From: an uncultured Alistipes sp.
GTDB taxonomy: Bacteria > Bacteroidota > Bacteroidia > Bacteroidales > Rikenellaceae
Length of the DNA: 55,770 bases
Reading direction: 5' to 3'
Assembly (NCBI GenBank): GCA_910577475.1
Contig: CAJTLJ010000015.1
Span: 1-55,770, forward strand
Shown here: positions 47,395 to 55,770 of the stretch, piece after piece
Numbering within the stretch: the first letter of the stretch is position 1
Layout of the letters: each line of letters opens with the position of its first letter
Notes under the pieces: model-generated
Seen by the model: only the letters and a program-made list of their open reading frames with translations
What the model was told of the DNA's origin: nothing
The model's database searches: none
Made by a program: the position numbers and the translations under genes

Positions 47395-50300
47395 TTAGGC
47401 CCACTTCACCAGCGCGAAGTCCATGCGGTGCGGCAGGCGCGGGTTGTGGGGGTAGATACGCAGGGCGTAGTCGAACGTGCCGGCGTGGCTGGGCGTGTAG
47501 TCCAGAGCGTAGGTCACCACCGAACCCTCGGTTCTGATGCGATTCAGCGCGATCGTGTCGAGCACGTTGGCGCTGTGCCCGTATTCGATCTGCTTGGCCA
47601 GTACCAGCTCCACGCCGATATCCTCGGGCTTGAGGTTGTCGATGTTGACCGATACCTCGAAGTGGTATTTCGAACCGACGTAGATCGCCTCGTTGGCTAC
47701 CTTGACGCGCTGGACGTCGACCACCTTCACCTTGTCCCAGGCGGCCGATACCTTGCGCTTCCAGGCTGCGATTTCGCGGGCCAGCATGTAGTCGCCGGCT
47801 ACGATCTCCTGCTTGCGGTCGCGCAGCTTGTAGTAGAAGCGGTCTTCGTAGTCGATCAGCTGGCGGTTCATCGTGAAGTTCGACGCGATGTCGGCGATGC
47901 ACTTCTTGATCGAGCCGACCCACTCGTAGGGGACGTTCTCGTGGTTGCGGCGGTAGTATTTCGGTGCGATCTCCTCCTCGATGGTGTTGTAGATCATCTC
48001 GGCGTCGAGTTCGTCCTGATAGCGCTGGTCGGCGAAGGTGCGCTCCATGGGCAGGGCCCATCCGGCACCCTCCTTGTAGCCCTCGACCCACCAGCCGTCG
48101 AGCACGGAGAACTGCATCACGCCGTTCATCACGCACTTCTCGCCCGACGTGCCCGAAGCCTCCAGCGGACGGGTCGGGGTGTTCATCCAGACGTCGACGC
48201 CCTGAACCATCTTGCGGGCCAGGTCCATGTCGTAGTTCTGCAGGAAGAGTATCTTGCCCACGAACTGCGGCATGGCCGATACCTCCACAATGCGCTTGAT
48301 GAGATCCTGACCGGGCTTGTCGTTCGGGTGAGCCTTGCCGGCGAAGATGAACTGCACGGGGCGCTCTTTGTTGTTCACGATCTGCGACAGACGGTCGAGG
48401 TTCGTGAAGAGCAGGTAGGCGCGCTTGTAGGTGGCGAAGCGGCGGGCGAAGCCGATGGTGAGGATGTTGGGCTTGATGCCGTCGATGATCTGAACCATCT
48501 GGCGGGGCGAATCCAGACGCACCTGGTTGGGATCGCTGTAGCGCTTGCGGATGTGGTCGATCAGCTTGTTTTTGAGCACCATGCGCTCATGCCAGAGCTC
48601 CTTGTCCGAAACCTCGTGGATCTTCTGCCAGGCCGGGATGTTGTAGACATGGCCCTCGAAGCCCTCGGGGAAGTAGCGGGCGTAGAGACGGCGCAGGTTC
48701 GACGCGATCCAGGTGGGGAAATGTACGCCGTTGGTTACGTAGCCGATGTGCAGCTCGTTCTTGAAGTAGCCGGGCCACATGTTGCCCAGAATCTCCTTCG
48801 ACACCTCGCCGTGGAGCCACGATACGCCGTTGACCTCCTGCGAGAGGTTGCAGGCCAGCACCGACATCGAGAACTTCTCGTTCGGATCGTTGGGGTTGGT
48901 CTTGCCCAGGTTGATGAACTGCTCCCAGGTGATGCCCAGCACGTCGGGATAGTGCGACATGTACTGACGGATCATCGACTCCGGGAAGGCGTCGTGACCG
49001 GCCGGTACGGGGGTGTGGGTGGTGAAGAGCGACGAGGAGCGGATCACCTCCAGCGCCTCGGAGAAGGTCAGCTTCTTGCGGCCTACCAGATTGCGGATGC
49101 GCTCGATGCCGATGAAGGCGGCGTGGCCCTCGTTGCAGTGGTAGACATCCTGCTTGATGTGCATGGCCCGCAGGGCGCGCACGCCGCCGATGCCGAGCAG
49201 GATCTCCTGCTTGAGGCGGTTCTCCCAGTCGCCGCCGTAGAGGTAGTGGGTGATCTGACGATCCTCCTCGAGGTTGCCCTCGTGGTCGGCGTCGAGCAGG
49301 AAGAGGTCCGTACGGCCCACCTGGCACTTCCAGACGCGTGCCGAAAGGGTGCGGCCCGGGAAGGCGATCTCGACGGTCACCCAGTTGTCCTCCGCGTCGC
49401 GGACGGGGGTGATGGGGAGCTTCTGGAAATTCTGGGCCTCGTAGGTCGCCTCCTGCGCGCCGTCGGCCGACAGACGCTGGGTGAAGTAACCGTAGCGGTA
49501 GAGCAGACCTACGGCGACCATCGGAACGTTCTTGTCCGAAGCCTCCTTCAGGTAGTCGCCGGCCAGAATGCCCAGACCGCCCGAGTAGATCTTCAGCGAC
49601 GAGTGCAGACCGTACTCCATCGAGAAGTAGGCGATGGTCGGGATCTTCGGATCGGGCTTCTCGTTCATGTATGCGGTGAACTGGCCGTACACGGCGTCGA
49701 GCATCGCCAGGAAGCGCTCGTCGTTCTCCAGCTCGTGCAGGCGGTCCATCGAGAGCCGGTCGAGCAGGGCGATCGGGTTGCGGTCCACCTGGTTCCAGAG
49801 TTCGTTGTCGATATATTCGAACAGGTCGCGGGCGCCGGGCGTCCAGCTCCACCAGAGGTTGCGCGAGAGCTCCTCCAGCGGGCGCAGGCGGGCCGGCAGG
49901 CTCTTCTCGACCATCAGACGGCTCCAGTTGGGGCGCTCGGAGATCAGCTGCTGCTTCACGAAGTTGATCTGCTCGTTCTGTGCGCCGCCCTCGTCCAGCA
50001 CGGCGCGGTTCGTGCGCGAAATGGAGTGCTCGATCGCCTCGGCATAAGCCTCCTCGTAAGCCGAGAAGAGGTTCTCCCACAGGGCGGTCTTCGCTACGGC
50101 GGCGGCCGACTTGCGGGCCTTCTTTACCTCGTCGGGCGTAAGGGCGGCGAAGCGCAGCAGGGCGTCGGCGATGTTGGCGACAGCCTCCTTGTCGTTATAG
50201 TCGTCGCGGCGGATCACCTCGACGCCGGCGTGCTCCTTGAGCTTGTTGACCCACAGACCGAAGCCGGCCAGCGTGGTGGTGACGGTCGGCACGGAGAAGG

Positions 50301-51645
50301 CCACCGACTCCAGCGGGGTGTAGCCCCACGGCTCGTAGTAGGAGGGGAATACCGTGACGTCCATGCCGACGAGCAGCTCGTAGTAGTTCTTGTTGAAGAT
50401 GCCGTCGGCCTTGTTCAGATAGGTCGGAACGAAAATCACCTTCACCTTCGAATCGACGGCCGAAAGGTTGCTGTTGTCGATAGCCAGCGAGATGGCATCC
50501 CAGGCGGGCTCGGAGATGTAGTGGGTCGAGTGTTTGTACTGCGTGGGGTCGATGGGGACGTTCGGGTCGGCCAGGTGGGCCTGGAGGTCCAGACGGGGGC
50601 CGTTGTTGGCGGCCGGTACGGTGACGTAGGCCAGGATCTCGCGGCCGAGCTTGTCCGATGCGGCCAGCTGTCTGAGCGACTCGAAGAAGATGTCGAGCCC
50701 CTTGTTGTGGAATTCGTAGCGGCCCGAGGTGCCGATGATGAGCGGATCGGTCGAGAATTTCGTGCCCAGGCAGGCCTCGGCCACCCGGATCATCGATTCG
50801 CGGGCCTCCTTGCGCTTGGCGTCGTACTCCTTGCCGCTCCATACGAAGTCGTTCTCGAATCCGTTGGGCGTCACGCAGTCCACCTCGCGTCCCAGCAGGT
50901 ACTTGCACTCGTTGGCCGTGATGTCGCTCACGGTCAGGAAGGCGTCGTGGTAGGTGGCCGCCATCTTCTCGATGGAGTGCTTGGCTACCACGTTGAACTG
51001 ACGGGCCAGTTCGTCGGCATTGAACTTCGCCAGATCGTTGTAGAGCGGCAGGCGGTTGCCGGCGATGCAGCGGCCCATCACCGTGGCGTGGGTGGTGAAG
51101 AGGGTGGCGATGTAGGGCGAGTACTTGCGCAGGTAGAGGCCGCCGGCGGCGGTCATCCACTCATGGAAGTGGGCGGCCACCTTGTCGGTCGAGGCGCAGA
51201 AGTTCTCGACGAACGAGGAGATCACCATGCCGGCGGCATAGCCGAACAGCACGGGCTCCACGTAGTCCCACTGGCCCGAGATGGAGTCGACGTGGTAGGT
51301 CTCCCACAGGCTCTTCAGAATGTCGTCCTTGCGGGCGAAGAGCGAGGTGAAGTCCACCAGAATGGCGATGGGGCTGCCGTTGATCTTCCAGCGGCCCACG
51401 CGGATGCGCACGCCCTCCTCGTAGACGCTCAGGCGCCACCCCTTCAGCAGTTCGGGATCCTCCTCGAATTCGGGGTTCACCCCTTCGTGCGAGAGGTCGG
51501 GACCGATGAGCATGTACCGGTCGCCGAGTTTCTTGGTGGTAGTCAGCGCCTTGGTCGAAATTACGGTGTGGATTCCCCCCACCTTGTTGCATACCTCCCA
51601 ACTGGCTTCGAACAAGTAGTCGGGTGAAAGTTTTGCAGCTGTCAT
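47395..51645 (-). CDS. GT3 glycogen synthase fused to GT35 alpha-glucan phosphorylase
   Basis: The 1416-aa protein (ATG 51645; codons upstream lie in the promoter) holds two opposed enzymes. Residues about 5-545 are a GT3, eukaryote-type glycogen synthase: YLFEASWEVCNKVGGIHTV at the start and PSYYEPWGYTPLE with Glu 438. Residues about 585-1416 are a GT35 phosphorylase of the alpha-glucan family: LEELSRNLWWSWTPGARDLF, SMEYGLHSSLKIYSGGLGIL, and EASGTSGEKCVMNG whose Lys 1170 should hold PLP. The Arg-rich G6P switch helix of eukaryotic synthases is not seen. Similar fusions occur in Bacteroidota. It has its own promoter and terminator beside the debranching operon. Confidence 0.9.
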   Translation of the reverse strand: MTAAKLSPDYLFEASWEVCNKVGGIHTVISTKALTTTKKLGDRYMLIGPDLSHEGVNPEFEEDPELLKGWRLSVYEEGVRIRVGRWKINGSPIAILVDFTSLFARKDDILKSLWETYHVDSISGQWDYVEPVLFGYAAGMVISSFVENFCASTDKVAAHFHEWMTAAGGLYLRKYSPYIATLFTTHATVMGRCIAGNRLPLYNDLAKFNADELARQFNVVAKHSIEKMAATYHDAFLTVSDITANECKYLLGREVDCVTPNGFENDFVWSGKEYDAKRKEARESMIRVAEACLGTKFSTDPLIIGTSGRYEFHNKGLDIFFESLRQLAASDKLGREILAYVTVPAANNGPRLDLQAHLADPNVPIDPTQYKHSTHYISEPAWDAISLAIDNSNLSAVDSKVKVIFVPTYLNKADGIFNKNYYELLVGMDVTVFPSYYEPWGYTPLESVAFSVPTVTTTLAGFGLWVNKLKEHAGVEVIRRDDYNDKEAVANIADALLRFAALTPDEVKKARKSAAAVAKTALWENLFSAYEEAYAEAIEHSISRTNRAVLDEGGAQNEQINFVKQQLISERPNWSRLMVEKSLPARLRPLEELSRNLWWSWTPGARDLFEYIDNELWNQVDRNPIALLDRLSMDRLHELENDERFLAMLDAVYGQFTAYMNEKPDPKIPTIAYFSMEYGLHSSLKIYSGGLGILAGDYLKEASDKNVPMVAVGLLYRYGYFTQRLSADGAQEATYEAQNFQKLPITPVRDAEDNWVTVEIAFPGRTLSARVWKCQVGRTDLFLLDADHEGNLEEDRQITHYLYGGDWENRLKQEILLGIGGVRALRAMHIKQDVYHCNEGHAAFIGIERIRNLVGRKKLTFSEALEVIRSSSLFTTHTPVPAGHDAFPESMIRQYMSHYPDVLGITWEQFINLGKTNPNDPNEKFSMSVLACNLSQEVNGVSWLHGEVSKEILGNMWPGYFKNELHIGYVTNGVHFPTWIASNLRRLYARYFPEGFEGHVYNIPAWQKIHEVSDKELWHERMVLKNKLIDHIRKRYSDPNQVRLDSPRQMVQIIDGIKPNILTIGFARRFATYKRAYLLFTNLDRLSQIVNNKERPVQFIFAGKAHPNDKPGQDLIKRIVEVSAMPQFVGKILFLQNYDMDLARKMVQGVDVWMNTPTRPLEASGTSGEKCVMNGVMQFSVLDGWWVEGYKEGAGWALPMERTFADQRYQDELDAEMIYNTIEEEIAPKYYRRNHENVPYEWVGSIKKCIADIASNFTMNRQLIDYEDRFYYKLRDRKQEIVAGDYMLAREIAAWKRKVSAAWDKVKVVDVQRVKVANEAIYVGSKYHFEVSVNIDNLKPEDIGVELVLAKQIEYGHSANVLDTIALNRIRTEGSVVTYALDYTPSHAGTFDYALRIYPHNPRLPHRMDFALVKWA

Positions 51646-51710
51646 AATTTTCTTGATTTCTAATATTTTGTATTTTTTGTATCGAAAATGCGGATATGAA
51701 AAATCCGCCG

Positions 51711-51718
51711 CAAAGGTA
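51711..51718 (-). promoter_or_regulatory. -7 box of the synthase-phosphorylase gene
   Basis: TACCTTTG on minus, 65 nt before the ATG, leaves an AT-rich leader of about 60 nt with no strong fold. Confidence 0.7.
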
Positions 51719-51753
51719 ATACTTATTTGTATATAAACCAACTTTTTCGGTGC

Positions 51754-52917
51754 TTATGGAGCGTCCGGCGGGTCAGGTCGGTGGCGTGCGGTGTCCGGTT
51801 CCGGCTCAAAAAGCGTTCCGATCACGGCATCCGATGTCAGAAACCGCTCGGGCGGAATCAGCAGCCGGTCCCCTTCGCGGCGGAGCGTTTCCGCTTCGAG
51901 CAGGGGCCGGGCCTCGAGGACCAGCCGGGCGGCGGCCTGCGGTCCGAAGGCCGCTTCGAACGCCTTCAGCGAGAGCCCGTCCGAGGTCCGCAGGCGGGTC
52001 ATCAGGTATTCGTTGCGCCGGTCGCGATCGCTCAGCATCTCCTCTTCGAAGCTCAGGGGGCCGCCCGCGGCGTAGCTCTCGGCCGTGTCGGTCGACCAGC
52101 GGCGGCTCCGCCCGTCGAAGGAGTGGGCGGCGGGACCGATGCCCAGATATTCCCGGCCGTTCCAATAGGCGGAGTTGTGGCGGGCCCGGAAGCCGGGCAG
52201 GGCGAAGTTCGAGACCTCGTAGTGTTCGTATCCGGCCGCCGTCAGGGTGTCGTGGACGGTCCGGAACTCCGCCTCGCTCACCTCCTCCTCTACGGCCCGC
52301 AGTTCGCCCCGCCGGGCTCGGCGGCCGAAGGCGGTGTCGGGCTCGATGGTCAGGTGGTAGGCGGAGATGTGCTGGGGGCGCAGCTCCAGCGTCTGCTCCA
52401 GGTTGTGCCGCAGGGTGTCGCCGCCGAATCCCGGAACGCCGAAGATCAGGTCGATAGTCAGGTTGCGGAAGCCGGCCCGGCGGGCCTCCCCGACTGCCTG
52501 TCGGGCGGCTGCGGAGTCGTGGCGGCGGTTCATGAACCGGAGTTCCCGGTCGTCGAAGGACTGGATGCCTATGGACAGTCGGTCGATGCCGGCGTGCAGC
52601 AGCCCCTCCAGATAGGCGGGCGTGAGGTCGTCGGGGTTCACCTCGGCGGTGGTCTCGCAGAGGGCCGAGCAGTCGAACTCTTCGCGGATGCGGGCGATGA
52701 GTCCCCCCAGCTGCTCCGGCCGGCAGAGCGAGGGGGTGCCGCCGCCGAAATAGACGGTCTCGATCCTCCGGTCGTGCAGGTAGCCGCTGCGCTCGGTCAG
52801 TTCGCGGTGCATGCGCGCCGTTACGGCGTCGATCAGCTCCGTGCGCACCGACTTGTAGAAGTCGCAGTAGGAGCATATGCGCTTGCAGAAGGGGATATGT
52901 AGATAAATGCCTGCCAT
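51754..52917 (-). CDS. hemW: Radical SAM heme chaperone HemW
   Basis: ATG 52917 gives 387 aa and the standard start MAGIYLHIPFCKRICSYCDF with the CxxxCxxC iron-sulfur motif. VYFGGGTPSLCRPEQL, SIGIQSFDDRELRFMNRRH and the C-terminal HemW domain follow. It resembles coproporphyrinogen dehydrogenases, but the length and CxYC ending fit HemW, which delivers heme. Codons upstream up to 53112 lie in the promoter region and are not used. A promoter is at 52955-52985. Confidence 0.88.
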   Translation of the reverse strand: MAGIYLHIPFCKRICSYCDFYKSVRTELIDAVTARMHRELTERSGYLHDRRIETVYFGGGTPSLCRPEQLGGLIARIREEFDCSALCETTAEVNPDDLTPAYLEGLLHAGIDRLSIGIQSFDDRELRFMNRRHDSAAARQAVGEARRAGFRNLTIDLIFGVPGFGGDTLRHNLEQTLELRPQHISAYHLTIEPDTAFGRRARRGELRAVEEEVSEAEFRTVHDTLTAAGYEHYEVSNFALPGFRARHNSAYWNGREYLGIGPAAHSFDGRSRRWSTDTAESYAAGGPLSFEEEMLSDRDRRNEYLMTRLRTSDGLSLKAFEAAFGPQAAARLVLEARPLLEAETLRREGDRLLIPPERFLTSDAVIGTLFEPEPDTARHRPDPPDAP

Positions 52918-52954
52918 CGTTTCGGACTCCGCCCCGCGGGGCTCGGGTATCGGA

Positions 52955-52985
52955 CAAAAGTGGGAAAAATTTTTCAAACGGGCAA
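52955..52985 (-). promoter_or_regulatory. Candidate promoter of hemW
   Basis: On minus, TTG (52985-52983), a 20-nt spacer and CACTTTTG (52962-52955) resemble the TTG-N20-TAnnTTTG pattern with one change in the TA. The leader would be about 35 nt. Confidence 0.5.
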
Positions 52986-53204
52986 CATTTTTGGGACGAA
53001 CGGTCGAACGGGTCGGTCCAACGGTGCGAAACGGGGGACGAAAACCCCGCAGGAGGGGCGTTGCGAACGATTCGAGGCCGATCCCGGACAGATGGATTTT
53101 TACATGTAACATGCTGTTTCATCTGTATTTGCGGCTGCTTGAAAAATTTATGAAAAATATTGAATAATTTTCTGTTATTTATTTCACAAAACTGAAAGTT
53201 TTGC

Positions 53205-53212
53205 TACCTTTG
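53205..53212 (+). promoter_or_regulatory. -7 box of pckA
   Basis: TACCTTTG, 75 nt before the pckA ATG, with an AT-rich stretch upstream. The leader contains GGAGCGGGGGATGCTCCGC, which can form a small hairpin (GGAGC/GCTCC). Confidence 0.7.
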
Positions 53213-53287
53213 CACCGTGAAGGAGCGGGGGATGCTCCGCTTTGCGAACAGGATTAATGAGCTATTTATTAATATAATCGAAAAACT

Positions 53288-54892
53288 ATGGCTAAGATTG
53301 ATTTGAAAAAGTACGGTATCACGGGTGCGACCGAAGTGGTTTACAACCCGTCGTACGACGAGTTGTTCCGCGAGGAGACCAAGCCCGGTCTGGAGGGATA
53401 CGAGAAGGGTCAGCTGACCGAGATGGATGCCGTCAACGTGATGACCGGCGTCTACACCGGCCGTTCGCCCAAAGACAAGTTCTTTGTGATGGACGATACG
53501 ACGAAGGACACCATCTGGTGGACCTCCGAGGAGTACAAGAACGACAACAAGCCCGTTACGGAGGAGACCTGGAAGGTGCTGAAGAACCTGGCCGGCCAGG
53601 AGCTCTCGAACAAGAAGCTCTACGTGGTCGACACCTTCTGCGGCGCCAACGAGAACACCCGTCTGAAGATCCGCTTCATCATGGAGGTGGCCTGGCAGGC
53701 TCACTTCGTGAAGAACATGTTCATCCGTCCGACCGACGCCGAGCTGGAGAACTACGGCGAGCCCGATTTCGTGGTGCTGAACGCATCGAAGGCCAAGGTG
53801 GAGAACTACAAGGAGCTGGGCCTGAACTCGGAGACGGCCGTCGTCTTCAACCTCACGGAGAAGATGCAGGTCATCATCAACACCTGGTACGGCGGTGAGA
53901 TGAAGAAGGGTATGTTCTCCTACATGAACTACCTGCTGCCGCTGAAGGGCATCGCTTCGATGCACTGCTCCGCCAACACGAACGAGAAGGGCGAGACCGC
54001 CATCTTCTTCGGTCTGTCGGGCACGGGCAAGACCACCCTTTCGACCGATCCCAAGCGTCAGCTGATCGGCGACGACGAGCACGGCTGGGACGACGACGGC
54101 GTCTTCAACTTCGAGGGCGGCTGCTATGCCAAGGTGATCAACCTCTCGAAGGAGAACGAGCCCGACATCTGGAACGCCATCCGCCGCAACGCCCTGCTGG
54201 AGAACGTGACCGTAGACGAGAACGGCAAGATCGATTTCTCCGACAAGTCGGTGACCGAGAATACCCGTGTGTCCTACCCCATCTACCACATCGAAAACAT
54301 CGTGAAGCCCGTATCGAAGGCTCCCGCCGCCAAGAAGGTGATCTTCCTGTCGGCCGACGCATTCGGCGTGCTGCCTCCCGTTTCGATCCTGACCCCCGAG
54401 CAGACGAAGTACTATTTCCTGTCGGGCTTCACTGCCAAGCTGGCCGGCACCGAGCGCGGCATCACCGAGCCCACGCCGACCTTCTCGGCCTGCTTCGGCG
54501 CTGCTTTCCTGTCGCTGCACCCCACCAAGTACGGCGAGGAGCTGGTGAAGAAGATGCAGATGTCCGGTGCTACGGCCTACCTGGTGAACACCGGTTGGAA
54601 CGGTACCGGCAAGCGTATCTCAATCAAGGATACCCGCGGTATCATCGACGCCATCCTGGACGGCTCGATCGACAAGGCTCCCACGAAGCAGATTCCGATC
54701 TTCGACTTCAAGGTGCCCACCGCTCTGCCGGGCGTGGACAGCGCCATCCTCGATCCGCGCGATACCTACTCCGACCCCGCACAGTGGGACGAGAAGGCGC
54801 AGGATCTGGCCGGCCGCTTCATCAAGAACTTCTCGAAGTTCACCGGAAACGAAGAGGGCAAGTCGCTGGTAGCTGCCGGTCCGAAGCTCTAA
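53288..54892 (+). CDS. pckA: Phosphoenolpyruvate carboxykinase (ATP)
   Basis: The 534-aa enzyme interconverts oxaloacetate plus ATP and PEP plus CO2; in gut Bacteroidota it often runs toward oxaloacetate to feed fumarate and succinate formation. It has the P-loop FFGLSGTGKTTLS (about 239-251), kinase-2-like DDEHGWDDDGVFNFEGGCYA, and YTGRSPKDKF near residue 60. Length is standard. The gene is single, with its own promoter and terminator. Confidence 0.97.
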   Translation: MAKIDLKKYGITGATEVVYNPSYDELFREETKPGLEGYEKGQLTEMDAVNVMTGVYTGRSPKDKFFVMDDTTKDTIWWTSEEYKNDNKPVTEETWKVLKNLAGQELSNKKLYVVDTFCGANENTRLKIRFIMEVAWQAHFVKNMFIRPTDAELENYGEPDFVVLNASKAKVENYKELGLNSETAVVFNLTEKMQVIINTWYGGEMKKGMFSYMNYLLPLKGIASMHCSANTNEKGETAIFFGLSGTGKTTLSTDPKRQLIGDDEHGWDDDGVFNFEGGCYAKVINLSKENEPDIWNAIRRNALLENVTVDENGKIDFSDKSVTENTRVSYPIYHIENIVKPVSKAPAAKKVIFLSADAFGVLPPVSILTPEQTKYYFLSGFTAKLAGTERGITEPTPTFSACFGAAFLSLHPTKYGEELVKKMQMSGATAYLVNTGWNGTGKRISIKDTRGIIDAILDGSIDKAPTKQIPIFDFKVPTALPGVDSAILDPRDTYSDPAQWDEKAQDLAGRFIKNFSKFTGNEEGKSLVAAGPKL

Positions 54893-54914
54893 ATCGGTCC
54901 GACGCGAAATTTCC

Positions 54915-54950
54915 GGGGCTGTCTGACGGTTGTCAGGCGGCCCCTTTTTT
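54915..54950 (+). terminator. Terminator of pckA
   Basis: GGGGC and GTCTGAC pair with GTCAGGC and GCCCC around GGTT, followed by TTTTTT, 23 nt after the stop. Confidence 0.9.
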
Positions 54951-54954
54951 GTGC

Positions 54955-55650
54955 GCTCCGCTCGGAATGACAGAACAAATCTCAATGCACGATGCACAAT
55001 TCACAATTATTCTGTACGCTCTTTCTGTCACCTTGAGCGAAGGGGCGAAAGTCCCGAAGTCGAAAGGCCTCGACATGGCGGAACATTCACCGGTGCAGTT
55101 CAACACGGTTCACGCTGATCTGATAGTCGAGACCCCTCGATGCCGCTCCGCTTCACTCGGGGTGACAGTCTTTGTTGTCATGTTGAGCGGAGGGGCGGCC
55201 AGCCCCGCAGTCGAAACATCTCGACCTATCGGCACATTCACCCATCATAAACCATACACACAGTGCGCAGCCAGCGAAGGACGGAGTTTTATGCAGTCCT
55301 TCGCCCGGGGTGGCTGCGGACTGCCGGCGCAAAGCGCCGAATCGGACGGCTGTCACCTTGAGCGGAGCGATGGCGGAGTCGAAAGGTCTCGACATAGCGA
55401 AACATTCACCGGTGCAGTTCAAAACGGTTCCCGCTGATCCGGCCGTCGGGATCCCTCGACAAGCTCGGGATGACATGTAGGGGCGCTTCATTCGGAGGCC
55501 TTTTTTTCTGTCATGTCGAGCGGAGGGCCGCAGGCCCGCAGTCGAGACACCCTACGTTCCGGAACATTCACCCTTTGCAGGTCATAATGGTTCACGCACT
55601 ACGACCCTCGGGACCCCTCGACTGTGCTCGGGGTGACAGTACGGAATGGC
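54955..55650. repeat. Long cluster of dispersed palindromic repeats
   Basis: Both orientations are seen: TGTCACCTTGAGCG (55026, 55351), CTCGGGGTGACAG (55158, 55629), TGTCATGTTGAGCGGAGGGG (55177), GCTCGGGATGACA (55465). The core ACATTCACCGGTGCAGTTCA occurs twice (near 55084 and 55402), each near GTCGAAAGG and TCTCGACAT. Reading frames through this stretch are made of repeat and are not genes. About 700 nt thus hold no gene. Confidence 0.8.
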
Positions 55651-55688
55651 TACGCTTCGCTCGGGATGAAAAAAAAGCACATATTTTG

Positions 55689-55718
55689 TTGTAAATCGGG
55701 AAAAATGTACTACCTTTG
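55689..55718 (+). promoter_or_regulatory. Strong promoter leaving the window
   Basis: TTG (55689-55691), 19 nt and TACCTTTG (55711-55718) form a consensus promoter. The window ends 52 nt later, after a GC-rich potential hairpin (CGCCGGAAAGGCG), so the gene it serves is not visible. Confidence 0.7.
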
Positions 55719-55770
55719 GGACAAGCGATCCGCCGGAAAGGCGCGATTCGCGTTGCCGTTACGTAAACGT

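Noticed and set aside
47374..51627. A 1417-codon open frame on plus opposite the synthase-phosphorylase gene
   Set aside because: It is an antisense shadow caused by GC-rich codon use. It has no family motif, while the minus frame shows clear GT3 and GT35 signatures.
54595..55437. A 280-codon frame overlapping pckA and the repeats
   Set aside because: The first half is a frame-shifted shadow of pckA and the second half is dispersed repeat.

Overview
The window looks like a chromosomal segment of a GC-rich gut Bacteroidota, most likely Bacteroidales and possibly Alistipes/Rikenellaceae (inference from protein style and GC, not a database match). The main evidence is the promoters: many genes are preceded by the Bacteroidota sigma-ABfr -7 box TAnnTTTG, several with a TTG about 19-20 nt upstream (TTG-N20-TACCTTTG). 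Lipoproteins, a TonB-plug-like protein and a GT3-GT35 glycogen enzyme point the same way.

Layout. 1-1550: accessory DNA with dispersed repeats, a small XRE regulator facing a structured RNA element, and a second candidate RNA with a pseudoknot-like fold. 1551-6093 (minus): a RelA/SpoT-type synthetase, a methyltransferase and exonuclease VII (xseAB). 6190-12945: BNR-repeat lipoprotein, plug/TonB_C protein, prfA, a GH43 remnant, an esterase and leuS. 13363-31958 (plus): the str/S10/spc/alpha cluster from rpsL to rplQ with fusA, secY, map, infA and rpoA. tuf is absent after fusA. The cluster is split between rpsN and rpsH by a terminator, a new promoter and a structured leader. 32169-39909: rnhB, a membrane protein, an AraC regulator, a subtilisin-like lipoprotein, nitroreductase, HAD phosphatase, rdgB and folE. 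39965-42500: a second accessory island with two more copies of the XRE/structured-RNA module. 42575-51645 (minus): glycogen metabolism (GH57, GT4, debranching enzyme, and a 1416-aa synthase-phosphorylase fusion). 51754-54892: hemW and pckA. 54893-55770: dispersed repeats and a strong promoter pointing out of the window.

The most unusual item is the module present three times (about 155-892, 40599-41249, 41306-42096). Each has a small XRE-family gene on plus, a facing Bacteroidota -7 box on minus, and a minus-strand RNA of about 220-250 nt ending in a hairpin plus seven T. The three RNAs differ strongly in sequence but keep the same set of stems with compensatory changes. The stems form two mutually exclusive sets, one containing the terminator and one that would disrupt it. 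In the second copy the terminator lies about 26 nt before an unknown 202-aa gene. This resembles an attenuator or riboregulator family coupled to an XRE protein. I do not recognise it as a named family.
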